64,000 nt of DNA from Chloroflexota bacterium (GCA_016191425.1 JACPOR010000008.1:122288-186287), one strand, 5' to 3'; positions 8,155 through 17,267 are shown, counted from the stretch's first letter. Notes: generated by a model from the letters alone, not told the origin. Translations and numbers: made by a program.

Positions 8155-8696
8155 CCGACGCACCAATCCACGTCCGCGACGGAATGGTGACCGACGCCCA
8201 CGCCCTGGCCGCCATTCGGATCCGGGCCTGGCGAGCGGCCTATGACGGGATCGTCCCCGCGCCGATCCTCGCGAGCATGGACCTGGACCGAAACGCCGCG
8301 TTCTTCGCGGCGAGAGCCGGGACGCCTGGCGGGCGGGAGACCCTGGTCATCGAAGATGCGACGGGGATCCTGTCCGGTTACGCCTTGACGGGCCCGTGCG
8401 CCGACAACGATGCCACTGGCCTCGGCGAGATCCAGGCGATCTACCTGGACCCCGATGCCCGTGGTCGCGGCCTCGGCGCCACCCTCCTTGCCGCGGCATT
8501 GACGCGCCTCTCCGACGCCGGCTTCCCAGCTGCCGTGCTCTGGGTCCTGACCGCCAACGGCCCGGCCCGCAGGTTCTACGAGCGCCATGGATTCGTCCCG
8601 GACGGGGCAGCGCGGATGCTGGATTTCGATGGGACGCCGATCGAGGAGATCCGCTATCGGCGAACGAGGGTCGAGCCCTCTACCATCGGGCGATGA
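8151..8696 (+). CDS. GNAT-family N-acetyltransferase
   Basis: 181 residues from a GTG that overlaps the DUF1684 stop (GTGA). GNAT features are IRIRAWRAAYDGIVP at the N-terminus, EIQAIYLDPDARGRGLGATLL with the acetyl-CoA pyrophosphate loop (RGRGLG) and NGPARRFYERHGF near the C-terminus. It acetylates an unknown substrate, probably a small amine or a protein N-terminus. It lies in the overlapping F420 cluster. Confidence 0.85.
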   Translation: MTDAPIHVRDGMVTDAHALAAIRIRAWRAAYDGIVPAPILASMDLDRNAAFFAARAGTPGGRETLVIEDATGILSGYALTGPCADNDATGLGEIQAIYLDPDARGRGLGATLLAAALTRLSDAGFPAAVLWVLTANGPARRFYERHGFVPDGAARMLDFDGTPIEEIRYRRTRVEPSTIGR

Positions 8697-9127
8697 CGAG
8701 CACTCTCCCGGCGGCCCCGTCGATCCCGGCCCTCGTTCGGACCTTCCTCGAGGCACCCCTGGTGGCGTCCGTGGCGACGACCGGTCCGGACGGCGCCCCG
8801 CACCAGGCGATCGCCTGGTACCGACTCGACCCGGACGACCGGATCCTCCTGAACAGCCGCCTTCCGCGCCGCTGGCCGGCAGACCTCCTGCGCGACGGCC
8901 GCCTGTCGCTGGCCATCCTCGATGAGCACGACGCAGCGCGCTGGGTCGGGCTGAGCGGCCTGGTCGAGGCCGTGATCGACGATGTCGAGCAGGCGCGGGA
9001 CGACATCTGCGACCTTGCCGTTCGCTACGGCGACACGGACCCCGAGACGTTTGCCGCCTTCCGGTCTCAGCCCCGGATCTCGTTCCGGATCAGGATCGTC
9101 GCGATCCACGACCACCTGGACGATTGA
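8693..9127 (+). CDS. PPOX-class F420-dependent enzyme
   Basis: 144-residue split-barrel flavin/F420-binding protein. VASVATTGPDGAPHQAIAWY and DRILLNSRLPRRWPADLLRDG are typical of the PPOX family branch that uses F420. It overlaps the GNAT stop by ATGA and also has a -10-like TACCAT (8681-8686) six bases before its ATG, so it may have an internal promoter. Its position just ahead of an LLM oxidoreductase and cofD supports F420 use. Substrate unknown. Confidence 0.8.
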   Translation: MTSTLPAAPSIPALVRTFLEAPLVASVATTGPDGAPHQAIAWYRLDPDDRILLNSRLPRRWPADLLRDGRLSLAILDEHDAARWVGLSGLVEAVIDDVEQARDDICDLAVRYGDTDPETFAAFRSQPRISFRIRIVAIHDHLDD

Positions 9128-10074
9128 TGAGCACCCTCGACCGACCAATCCAGCTTGGTGCCCAGCTCTGGTCGCAGCACACCGACTGGCCGTCGATGCG
9201 CGACGCAACCCTCGCAGCCGAGGCCGACGGCTGGGATTCGGTCTGGACCTGGGACCACCTGATGGCCATCTTCGGCCCGGCCGGACAGCCGATCCTCGAG
9301 GGCTGGACGACGCTGGCGGCCCTCGCCGCGGTCACGTCGCGCATCCGGCTCGGCCTGATGGTCGGCGCCAACACCTTCCGCAACCCCGGATTGACGGCCA
9401 AGCTCGCCACGACCCTGGACCACGTCTCGGACGGCCGAGCGATCCTCGGGATCGGCGGCGCCTGGTTCGAGCGCGAGCACGACGCCTTCGGCATCCCATT
9501 CGGCATGGGCTTCGGGGAGCGGCTGGATCGGCTCGACGAAGCCGTCATGCTGCTGCGCCGGCTGCTGGATGGGGAGCGCATTACGCACGATGGCCGGTAC
9601 TACGCGTTCCACGACGCCCTGTGTGAACCTCGACCCATCCAGGACCACCTGCCGATCCTGATCGGCGGCTCGGGGCCGAAGAAGACGCTCCGGACCACCG
9701 CGTTGCGAGGCGACGCGTGGAACACGGCGGGGACGCTCGATGAGGTCCGGGCGCGCCTGGACATCCTTGACGCCCATTGCGCCAATGTCGGGCGAGATCG
9801 GGCCGAGATCGAGCTGACCCTGAGCTTCCCGATCCTCATCCGTGATCGGAAGGGAGACGCGGAGGCGGCCTGGGCCAGCCTCATCCACGCCAACGGGGCA
9901 GCCCATGCGGGCGAGATCCCGCACCTGTTCGGCTCGCCGGAGCAGGTCGCCGATGCCATTCGACCGTACGTGGCCCTCGGGTTCCGCACGATCATCGTCC
10001 GCCTGCCGGCCCCGTACGATCTCGAGACGATGCATCGCATGGCTGACGTTCGCGCGCTCCTCTCCGGTGGCTGA
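9127..10074 (+). CDS. LLM-class F420-dependent oxidoreductase
   Basis: 315 residues, TIM-barrel luciferase family. Motifs: GWDSVWTWDHLMAIFGP, RIRLGLMVGANTFRNP, DGRAILGIGGAWFEREHDAFGI and LPILIGGSGPKKTLR. It resembles the Rv1855c-like group. The ATG shares one base with the stop of the PPOX gene (TGATG), and its own stop lies inside cofD, so it is firmly within the F420 operon. Substrate unknown. Confidence 0.88.
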   Translation: MSTLDRPIQLGAQLWSQHTDWPSMRDATLAAEADGWDSVWTWDHLMAIFGPAGQPILEGWTTLAALAAVTSRIRLGLMVGANTFRNPGLTAKLATTLDHVSDGRAILGIGGAWFEREHDAFGIPFGMGFGERLDRLDEAVMLLRRLLDGERITHDGRYYAFHDALCEPRPIQDHLPILIGGSGPKKTLRTTALRGDAWNTAGTLDEVRARLDILDAHCANVGRDRAEIELTLSFPILIRDRKGDAEAAWASLIHANGAAHAGEIPHLFGSPEQVADAIRPYVALGFRTIIVRLPAPYDLETMHRMADVRALLSGG

Positions 10075-11023
10075 CGCCTCGCGACCCCGGGTGGTTCTCC
10101 TCGCCGGAGGGGTCGGCGGGGCGAAACTCGCACACGGCCTGCAGACCCACCTCGCCTATCGCCTGACGGTCATCGTCAACACCGGCGACGACCTGGAGCG
10201 CCACGGCCTCCTTGTCTGCCCGGATCACGACACGGTCATGTATACCCTCGCCGGCATCGACAGTCGCGAGTTGGGCTGGGGCATCGAGGGCGAGACATTC
10301 GCCGCGGCCGAGATGCTGGCGCGCTACGGCGAGGAGACCTGGTTCCGTCTCGGGGACCGGGATCTCGCCAGCCACATCGTGCGAACCCGCGGGCTGGCCG
10401 CCGGCCTGCGACTGACCGAGGTGCTGCTCGGCATGCAGCAGGCGATGGGCCTGCCCGTCCGCATCCTGCCAATGACCGACGACCCGGTTCGGACCGAGGT
10501 GCGCACCGATGACGGCTGGCTCGACTTCCAGACCTATTTCGTCCGGCTCCACCAGGCGCCGGACGTTCGAGAGCTTCGGTACCGCGGAATCGATGACGCC
10601 CGGGTCACGCCGGAGGTCCTCGATGCTCTCGGGCGAGCCGGCGTGATCGTCATCGGGCCATCGAATCCGTTCCTGTCGATCGCGCCGATCCTGGGTGTCC
10701 CGGGCATGCGCGAGGCTGTCAGCGCCGCCCGCGCCCGCGGCACGCCCGTCGCGGCCGTGTCGGGGATCGTCGGTGGGCGGGCGATCAAGGGACCGGCGGA
10801 TCGGATCCTCGGGTCCCTTGGCCATGAGGTGTCGGCCATGGGCGTTGCCCGGTACTACGCCGACCTGGTGGACCTGTTCGTGGTCGATTCCGTCGACGCA
10901 GCGCTCGAGCCCGAGATCCGGTCGCTCGGACTCGAGGTTCTCGTCACGGACACGATCATGGCCGACGACGCCGCTCGCGCCCGCGTCGCCGCGTCGGTGC
11001 TCGAGTCCATGGCCAGCCGATGA
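10067..11023 (+). CDS. cofD: 2-phospho-L-lactate transferase (F420 biosynthesis)
   Basis: Joins the lactyl- or enolpyruvyl-phospho-GDP intermediate to 7,8-didemethyl-8-hydroxy-5-deazariboflavin (Fo), forming F420-0 or its dehydro form. The 318-residue protein begins RPRVVLLAGGVGGAKLAHGL, the family's nucleotide-binding start. Other motifs are VNTGDDLERHGLLVCPDHDT, LPMTDDPVRTEV and GPSNPFLSIAPIL. The GTG start overlaps the LLM gene by eight bases. Fo synthase (cofG/cofH or fbiC) is not in the window. Confidence 0.93.
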   Translation: MADASRPRVVLLAGGVGGAKLAHGLQTHLAYRLTVIVNTGDDLERHGLLVCPDHDTVMYTLAGIDSRELGWGIEGETFAAAEMLARYGEETWFRLGDRDLASHIVRTRGLAAGLRLTEVLLGMQQAMGLPVRILPMTDDPVRTEVRTDDGWLDFQTYFVRLHQAPDVRELRYRGIDDARVTPEVLDALGRAGVIVIGPSNPFLSIAPILGVPGMREAVSAARARGTPVAAVSGIVGGRAIKGPADRILGSLGHEVSAMGVARYYADLVDLFVVDSVDAALEPEIRSLGLEVLVTDTIMADDAARARVAASVLESMASR

Positions 11024-11736
11024 CCAGGCGACGCATCACCTGGGCGATCATCCCGCTCCGCGGGCTGGAAACGGCCAAGACGCGGCTGGGGCCAGCGCTG
11101 GACGCCGAAGAACGACTCGAGCTCGTGATCGAGATGGCCACCCGGACGCTCGTGGCGACCCGCGACGCCGCCGCCATCAGCGGGACGGTCCTCGTCACGG
11201 CCGATCCGGCCGCCGCCGACCTGGCCCGGACGCTCGGCGCCGTGACGCTGGTCCAGCGCCTGCCCGGGCTCAACGCGGCACTCCGCGAGGCTCGAGCCGA
11301 GGCCGTCCGCCGGGGCGCCACGGCCACGATCGTGGTTCCGATCGATCTCCCGGCGGTCGATGCTCGGGCTCTCGATGCGCTGCTCCTGGCGATTGCCGGT
11401 ATCGGGAGCGACGCCGCCCCGACAGTGGGCATCGTCCCCGATCGCCACGGGCTGGGCACGAACATCCTGTACCCCTCGCCGCCCGAGGTGATCGATCCGC
11501 AGTTCGGCGAGGGAAGCCTCGCCGCCCATCGCCTCTCGGCCACGGCGTCCGGAGCTCACCTCATCGAACTCGGCGGACCGCTGGTGCTGGACGTTGACAC
11601 GGGCGACGACCTGCTTGTCGCCGACGGCGGAACCGATCCGGCGAGGAACGCCGGAGCAGGGGTTCGTGGAAGTTCCGCGTCCGCGGTCAGAGGAGGCAGC
11701 CCCGCCGGCGACAGGGGGACCATTGATGCCGCCTGA
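11020..11736 (+). CDS. cofC: Phospholactate / phosphoenolpyruvate guanylyltransferase
   Basis: Activates 2-phospholactate or phosphoenolpyruvate with GTP to supply the CofD substrate. 238 residues with a MobA-like nucleotidyltransferase fold: WAIIPLRGLETAKTRLGPAL, VVPIDLPAVDARAL and DRHGLGTNILY. A tail of about 30 Gly/Ala/Ser-rich residues after LLVADGG is longer than usual. It is ATGA-coupled to cofD and overlaps cofE by 11 bases. Confidence 0.92.
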   Translation: MTRRRITWAIIPLRGLETAKTRLGPALDAEERLELVIEMATRTLVATRDAAAISGTVLVTADPAAADLARTLGAVTLVQRLPGLNAALREARAEAVRRGATATIVVPIDLPAVDARALDALLLAIAGIGSDAAPTVGIVPDRHGLGTNILYPSPPEVIDPQFGEGSLAAHRLSATASGAHLIELGGPLVLDVDTGDDLLVADGGTDPARNAGAGVRGSSASAVRGGSPAGDRGTIDAA

Positions 11737-12529
11737 ACCGCGCCCCGTGCCGCCCGCGATGCCGGGTCCGTCCGTCACGGTCATCGGCCTGATCGGGATC
11801 CCCGAGGTGAGGGTCGGCGACGACCTCGCGGCCATCCTGCTCGCGTCGCTCGAGGCGACGCCCGGCGCCCTCCCGCTGACCTCGGACGACGTCCTGGTGG
11901 TGACCCAGAAGGTCGTCTCCAAGGCCGAAGGCGCGATCGCCCACCTTGAGGATGTCGTGCCGCGCCCCGAGGCGGTTGCCTTCGCCGAGCGCTGGGATCG
12001 CGATGCCCGCCAGCTCGAAGTCGTCCTGCGGGAGGCACGCCGCGTGGTCCGCATGGCCAACGGCGTCCTGATCACGGAGACCGCCCACGGCTTCGTCTGT
12101 GCCAACGGCGGCGTCGACGCGAGCAACGTCGGCTCCGGCAGCGGTGACGTGGTCACGTTGCTGCCGGTGGATCCGGACGCCTCGGCGGACGCGATCAGGG
12201 CGGCGATTCGTGATCGCCACGGGGTTGACGTTCCGGTCATCGTTTCCGATTCGTTCGGCCGGCCCTGGCGCTGGGGCATCGTGGACGTGGCGATCGGCGT
12301 GTCCGGCCTCCTCCCCATCGAGGACCTGAGGGGCTCCCCGGACCGCGACGGACGGATGATGCGCTCGACCATCCGGGCCGTCGCCGACGAGCTCGCCTCG
12401 GCCGCCGAACTCGCCCTCGGGAAGACGGCCGGACGGCCGGCCGCGATCGTCCGGGGAGCGGCCTTCACGCGCGGCGAGGGTGCCATCGGCGATGCCCTCA
12501 TGCCGGCCTCGTTCGACCTGTTCCGCTGA
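11726..12529 (+). CDS. cofE: Coenzyme F420-0:L-glutamate ligase
   Basis: Adds glutamate residues to F420-0 using GTP. 267 residues containing only the ligase domain: TVIGLIGIPEVRVGDDL, DVLVVTQKVVSKAEG, GVLITETAHGFVCANGGVDASNV and VIVSDSFGRPWRWG. The C-terminal nitroreductase domain of actinobacterial FbiB is absent, so this resembles archaeal or Chloroflexota CofE. The ATG inside cofC is supported by GGGGG about eight bases upstream. Confidence 0.93.
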   Translation: MPPEPRPVPPAMPGPSVTVIGLIGIPEVRVGDDLAAILLASLEATPGALPLTSDDVLVVTQKVVSKAEGAIAHLEDVVPRPEAVAFAERWDRDARQLEVVLREARRVVRMANGVLITETAHGFVCANGGVDASNVGSGSGDVVTLLPVDPDASADAIRAAIRDRHGVDVPVIVSDSFGRPWRWGIVDVAIGVSGLLPIEDLRGSPDRDGRMMRSTIRAVADELASAAELALGKTAGRPAAIVRGAAFTRGEGAIGDALMPASFDLFR

Positions 12530-12587
12530 CAGCAGCGCCGCGGCGCCCGCGATACGCTTGCGTGCGCAACAACAGGAGATCCCTCTC

Positions 12588-13484
12588 ATGAAATTCGGGC
12601 TCCAGATCAGCTCGTTCACCTGGCCCGGTGGCGCGGCCGAGATCGGACCCACATTCGCTCGGGTCGTCCGAGCCGCGGACGATGCCGGGTTCGACTCGAT
12701 CTGGGTGATGGATCACTTCTTCCAGATCCGGGCGGTCGGCCGGCCCGAGGAACCGATGCTCGAGGGCATGACGGCGCTCGGCTTCATGGCTGCCCATTCC
12801 GGGCGGGCCCGCCTCGGCCTGATGGTCGGCGGCATCCACTACCGACAACCGGCGGTCTGGATCAAGGCCACGACGACGCTCGACGTGTTGAGCGGGGGGC
12901 GCGCCTGGTTCGGAATCGGCGCCGCCTGGAACCAGGAGGAGTCGCAGGCCCTCGGCTTTCCCTTTCCATCGCTCGGCACGCGGTTCGAGATGCTCGAGGA
13001 CACGCTCCGATTCGCCCACGCGATGTGGTCCGGGGAGCGCGGATCGGAGGAAGACCTGCAGGGCCAGCACATCCGGGCGACGCGGTTGATGAACTCGCCC
13101 CAGGTGCTCAGCCGTCCGAGGATCCCGATCATGATCGGCGGCGGCGGCGAGCGGAAGACCCTCCGCCTCGTCGCGCAGTACGGCGATGCATGCAATGTGT
13201 TCGGCGGTCCGGAGAAGATCCACCACAAGTTCGAGGTCCTTCATGGTCACTGCGACGACCTCGGGCGGCCGTTCGAAGAGATCGAGCGCTCAGCTCTCCA
13301 GAACGTGAACATCGACGCGGGCGGCGCGGGCGGCGCCGAGACCCCCGATCAGGTCACCGAACGATTCGGGGAGCTGGCCGACGCGGGCGCGCAACATATC
13401 GTGTTCAGCGTTCGCGACGTCTGGCAGACGGACAAGCTCGAGCTGCTCGGCCGGACGGTCCTGCCTGCTCTGCGCTCCCTATGA
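12588..13484 (+). CDS. LLM-class F420-dependent oxidoreductase (Rv1855c-like)
   Basis: 298 residues starting at ATG with CAGGAGA 9-15 bases upstream. Motifs: MKFGLQISSFTWPGG, GFDSIWVMDHFFQI, RLGLMVGGIHYRQP, GRAWFGIGAAWNQEES and IPIMIGGGGERKTLRLVAQY. It follows cofE by 58 bases and is the third LLM enzyme in the window. Its placement directly after the F420 genes suggests shared expression. Substrate unknown. Confidence 0.88.
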   Translation: MKFGLQISSFTWPGGAAEIGPTFARVVRAADDAGFDSIWVMDHFFQIRAVGRPEEPMLEGMTALGFMAAHSGRARLGLMVGGIHYRQPAVWIKATTTLDVLSGGRAWFGIGAAWNQEESQALGFPFPSLGTRFEMLEDTLRFAHAMWSGERGSEEDLQGQHIRATRLMNSPQVLSRPRIPIMIGGGGERKTLRLVAQYGDACNVFGGPEKIHHKFEVLHGHCDDLGRPFEEIERSALQNVNIDAGGAGGAETPDQVTERFGELADAGAQHIVFSVRDVWQTDKLELLGRTVLPALRSL

Positions 13485-13514
13485 AGCTCGTCCCAGCGCC
13501 GCGATCCTGGTTGG

Positions 13515-13533
13515 TATACTCCCCAGGGGTATC
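13515..13533. promoter_or_regulatory. CsoR/CstR-like palindrome upstream of trxB
   Basis: ATACTCC-CCA-GGGGTAT (13516-13532) is a near-perfect inverted repeat 24 bases before the trxB start. It resembles the C/G-rich ATACCCC...GGGGTAT operators bound by CsoR-family repressors that sense copper or persulfide. A TAGGAT hexamer (13544-13549) follows, seven bases before the ATG, and could be either a -10 or part of the ribosome binding site. No CsoR gene lies in the window. Confidence 0.5.
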
Positions 13534-13556
13534 GCCTTCGTGCTAGGATTGAGCAG

Positions 13557-14618
13557 ATGACCGACTCGACCAATCCCGCCCCTCTCGGTGGCCTTTCCAT
13601 CTCCTTTGCGCCCGATGCACCAACCCCCGCGAGCGGCGGGCCCGTCTCGATCGCTGACCGACCGGCCCGGACCGAGGCCAAGGTCCTCATCGTCGGGTCG
13701 GGGCCGGCCGGCCTCACCGCCGCCATCTATGCGGCCCGTGCCAACCTCGAGCCGATCGTGATCGCCGGCTCTGCTGCCGGCGGCCAGCTGATGCTGACCA
13801 GCGACGTCGAGAACTATCCGGGGTTCCCCGACGGCATCCAGGGACCGGAACTGATGGCCGCCTTCCGGGCCCAGGCCGAGCGATTCGGGACGCACATCGT
13901 CGACGTGGACGTCGAGCGAGTGGACTTCACATCGCGCCCGTTCCGCCTCTGGGCCCGGGGCGTGGAATACCGCGCCCAGGCCGTCATCGTGGCGACCGGG
14001 GCGTCGGCGATGTGGCTCGGTCTCGAGAGCGAGACTCGCCTCCGCGGCCGCGGCGTGTCCGCGTGCGCCACCTGCGACGGATTCTTCTTCAAGGACCGGG
14101 AGATCGCGGTGGTCGGTGGCGGTGACACCGCCTTCGAGGAGGCAAGCTACCTGACCCGCTTCGCGACCAAGGTCCACATGCTGCATCGGCGAGACGAATT
14201 CCGAGCGAGTCGGATCATGGTCGATCGCGCCCTCGCCAATCCGAAGATCGAGATCCACACCAACACCGGGATCGACGAGGTGCTCGGCGAGTCCAAGGTC
14301 GAGGCGCTCGCCCTTCGTGACACCGTCACCGGCGAAGCGCGTCGGATGCCTGTCGAGGGCCTCTTCATCGCGATCGGCCACAGACCCAACACCGAGGCGT
14401 TCGCCGACGTGCTGGAGGTCGATGCCAAGGGCTACCTCGTCGTCACCGACGAGACCCGCTCACGGATCGACGGCGTGTTCATTGCCGGTGACGTGCACGA
14501 TCATCGCTACCGCCAGGCCATCACCGCGGCGGGCGACGGCTGCAAGGCCGCGATCGACGCCGAACGCTGGCTCGAGGCGCAGGGCATCACGGAGGCGAAC
14601 ACGCTGACGGCGTGGTGA
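13557..14618 (+). CDS. trxB: Thioredoxin-disulfide reductase
   Basis: NADPH-dependent flavoenzyme that reduces thioredoxin. 353 residues with an extra 40-residue N-terminus. FAD-binding VLIVGSGPAGLTAAIYAARA, redox-active C170 and C173 in ACATCDGFFF, NADPH-binding VVGGGDTAFEEA and the C-terminal FAD contact GVFIAGDVHDHRYRQAITAA are all visible. A palindrome resembling CsoR-family operators lies just upstream, suggesting redox, sulfur or copper control. No thioredoxin gene is adjacent. Confidence 0.92.
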   Translation: MTDSTNPAPLGGLSISFAPDAPTPASGGPVSIADRPARTEAKVLIVGSGPAGLTAAIYAARANLEPIVIAGSAAGGQLMLTSDVENYPGFPDGIQGPELMAAFRAQAERFGTHIVDVDVERVDFTSRPFRLWARGVEYRAQAVIVATGASAMWLGLESETRLRGRGVSACATCDGFFFKDREIAVVGGGDTAFEEASYLTRFATKVHMLHRRDEFRASRIMVDRALANPKIEIHTNTGIDEVLGESKVEALALRDTVTGEARRMPVEGLFIAIGHRPNTEAFADVLEVDAKGYLVVTDETRSRIDGVFIAGDVHDHRYRQAITAAGDGCKAAIDAERWLEAQGITEANTLTAW

Positions 14619-14694
14619 GCCGTTCGATTCCCGCTTCCGCCAGCCAGCCATCCATGCCAGCCACTCGAGTCGGCGCGTCCGGCCCCTTTGTGCC

Positions 14695-16647
14695 GTGAGC
14701 TTCGGCGGCGGATTCCACGGCGGCAGCTCCGGGCCTGCGTATCGGCCCGTACCGCGCGAGCGGCGCGGCCGGACGATCAGCCGGATCATCGCGTTCTTCC
14801 GGCCGTATCGCCTCCAGGTCGGCGTCGTCACGTTCGCCATCCTCGTCACGAGCGGCCTCGGGATCATCAACCCGATCCTCCTGAAGCTCCTGATCGACGA
14901 CGCCATCCCGAACCTCGACTTCGGCCGACTGAACCTGTACGTCGGGCTGATGATCGCCGTGCCGATCGTCTCCGGGCTCATCGGCCTCGGCCAGAGCTAC
15001 CTGAACAACGTCATCGGCCAGAACGTCATGCAGGACCTGCGGGCGGCGCTCTATGCCCACCTGCAGCGCATGCCGCTTCGCTTCTTCACCGAGACCAAGA
15101 CCGGCGAGATCCAGAGTCGACTCGCGAACGACGTTGGGGGCGTCCAGAGCGTGGTCACGGATACGGCGTCGTCGGTGACGGCCAACCTGGCGGTGGCGAT
15201 CAGCACGGTCATCGCCATGGTGATCATCGACTGGCGACTGACGGCGCTGTCGCTGGGCATGCTGCCCTTCTTCATGTACCTGACCTACCGGGTCGGCAAG
15301 GTCCGGCGCGAGGTCAGCGGGTTGACGCAGAAGTCGCTCGCCGAGCTGTCCGCCGTCACCGAGGAGACGCTGTCGGTCTCCGGCATGCTCCTGTCGAAGA
15401 CGTTCGGGCAGCAGGGCGCGGCCATCCACCGGTTCGTCGGCCTGAACCGGCGCCTGGCCGCCCTCCAGATCCGCCAGGCCATGGTCGGACGCTGGTTCTT
15501 CATGATCGTCGGCACGGTCTTCAGCATCACCCCGGCCTTCGTGTACTGGCTGGCCGGCTGGCTTGCGATCAACGGCGACGCGGGCGCCCCGACGATCGGC
15601 GACATCGTGGCCTTCACCACGTTGCAGTCACGATTGTTCTTCCCTCTGGGCCAGCTGCTCGGCGTGCAGGTGGAGATCCAGGGCGCGCTCGCCCTGTTCG
15701 ATCGCATTTTCGAGTACCTGGAGATGGATCCCGAGATCGTCGACGCACCGGACGCCGTTGCGCTGGATCCGGCCACCGTCCGCGGCGCCATTCGATACCG
15801 CGACGTGGCCTTCCGGTATCCCATTGCCTCACCGGTCCCGCGGGTTGCGACCTCCGATGCGGGCACGGATGCTGATGCGGATGCCGCATCGACGGCCGCC
15901 GCGGAGCCCCAGGAGATCGCGCCGCCCGAGCACGCGCAACCGTTCGGCGTAGCCGGCATCGAATTCGAGGCTGCCGCTGGCGAGCTCGTGGCGCTCGTTG
16001 GACCGTCCGGTTCGGGCAAGACGACCACGACGTACCTCCTGCCTCGGCTCTACGACGTCGATGCGGGTGCGATCGAGATCGATGGGGCGGACATTCGGAA
16101 GATCACCCTCGAGTCACTGGGGTCGGTGATCGGATTCGTCACGCAGGAGACGTATCTCTTCCACGCCAGCGTTCGCGACAATCTTCTCTACGCGAAGCCC
16201 GGGGCGACCCACGCGGAGCTGGAAGGCGCGGCCCGGGCGGCGGCCATCCACGACCGGATCATCGAACTCCCCGACGGCTACGACACGATCGTCGGCGAGC
16301 GCGGCTACAAGCTGTCCGGCGGAGAGAAGCAGCGAATCGCGATTGCCCGGGTGCTCCTGAAGGATCCGCGGATCCTCATCCTCGACGAGGCGACCTCGGC
16401 CCTCGATACCGTGAGCGAGCGGCTCATCCAGGCCGCACTGGAGAAGCTTGAGCGCGGCAGGACGACCATCGCGATCGCCCACCGCCTGTCCACGATCCTG
16501 CGTGCCGACCGGATCCTTGTCTACGACCGTGGCCGAATCGTGGAGCGCGGCACGCACGCCGAACTGCTGGCCCGGGACGGGCTCTACGCGCGCCTCTACC
16601 ACGAGCAATTCGAGGGGTCCCAACCGGGTTCGAATGGCCCGGTCTGA
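14695..16647 (+). CDS. ABC exporter, fused membrane and ATPase domains
   Basis: 650-residue half-transporter of the multidrug/lipid exporter type. About six transmembrane helices lie at residues 40-325 and the nucleotide-binding domain follows. Walker A GPSGSGKT is at 436-443, the signature LSGGE at 540-544 and Walker B/DEATS near 561-568, with AHRLS downstream. An unusual low-complexity Ala/Asp/Pro/Glu insertion of about 40 residues (about 378-418) separates the first NBD strand from the Walker A. GTG start. It would act as a homodimer. Substrate unknown. Confidence 0.88.
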   Translation: MSFGGGFHGGSSGPAYRPVPRERRGRTISRIIAFFRPYRLQVGVVTFAILVTSGLGIINPILLKLLIDDAIPNLDFGRLNLYVGLMIAVPIVSGLIGLGQSYLNNVIGQNVMQDLRAALYAHLQRMPLRFFTETKTGEIQSRLANDVGGVQSVVTDTASSVTANLAVAISTVIAMVIIDWRLTALSLGMLPFFMYLTYRVGKVRREVSGLTQKSLAELSAVTEETLSVSGMLLSKTFGQQGAAIHRFVGLNRRLAALQIRQAMVGRWFFMIVGTVFSITPAFVYWLAGWLAINGDAGAPTIGDIVAFTTLQSRLFFPLGQLLGVQVEIQGALALFDRIFEYLEMDPEIVDAPDAVALDPATVRGAIRYRDVAFRYPIASPVPRVATSDAGTDADADAASTAAAEPQEIAPPEHAQPFGVAGIEFEAAAGELVALVGPSGSGKTTTTYLLPRLYDVDAGAIEIDGADIRKITLESLGSVIGFVTQETYLFHASVRDNLLYAKPGATHAELEGAARAAAIHDRIIELPDGYDTIVGERGYKLSGGEKQRIAIARVLLKDPRILILDEATSALDTVSERLIQAALEKLERGRTTIAIAHRLSTILRADRILVYDRGRIVERGTHAELLARDGLYARLYHEQFEGSQPGSNGPV

Positions 16648-16764
16648 CCCGGGGCCCGTCGCCCGCCACGTTCGATGCCATCGACATGCGGCGGCCGACG
16701 CGATGCATTCCCCGGAGCGATAGGATCGACCGGGTCCCCACGAGACGACGGGAGTAGAACGCCG

Positions 16765-17256
16765 ATGTCCAAGATCAGAACTGCCACCCTCATCCACGAG
16801 AACGGAAATACCTTCGCCACGACGACCGGCAGTGGTCGTACATTTCGATGGGGCGACCATGCCGACGTACCCGAACTGGGTCCGGTGGAGACCGTGGCGG
16901 TCGCGCTGGCGGCGTGCAGTGCCATGGATGTGATCTCGATCGCCGCGAAGAAGCGCCAGGAGATCTCCCGCTACTCGATCGATGTGCGCGCGGAGCAGCG
17001 GGCCGAGTATCCACAGGTGCTGACGCGCGTGGATGTCACGCATCAGGTGGAGGGTCCGAGGGTCGAGGAGGCCGCCATTCGCCGGAGCATCGAACTGTCC
17101 GCGTTGAAGTACTGCCCGGTCAACGCGATGCTCTCGGCCGGAGCAACGGAAGTGCACCACCGGTACGTGGTTCGCGGCACCGGCGCCGAACCCTTCGAGG
17201 CCAGCGGCGAGGTCATCGTCACGGGACCGTACCGGCGGCCCGATATCGTCTCCTGA
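16765..17256 (+). CDS. OsmC/Ohr-family peroxidase-like protein
   Basis: 163 residues. OsmC-family proteins reduce organic hydroperoxides using two cysteines. Here they are in ALAACSAMDVISIAAKK and SALKYCPVNAMLSAG. GPVETVAVALAAC is the standard helix leading to the first Cys. It starts at ATG after GGGAG. Its stop lies 12 bases before the first ARG box of the arginine operon. Confidence 0.85.
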   Translation: MSKIRTATLIHENGNTFATTTGSGRTFRWGDHADVPELGPVETVAVALAACSAMDVISIAAKKRQEISRYSIDVRAEQRAEYPQVLTRVDVTHQVEGPRVEEAAIRRSIELSALKYCPVNAMLSAGATEVHHRYVVRGTGAEPFEASGEVIVTGPYRRPDIVS

Positions 17257-17267
17257 CCAAGGCCATG

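Noticed and set aside
16615-16645. GGGTTCGAATGGCCC resembling a tRNA T-loop
   Set aside because: It lies inside the ABC exporter coding sequence and no acceptor, D or anticodon stem can be formed around it.
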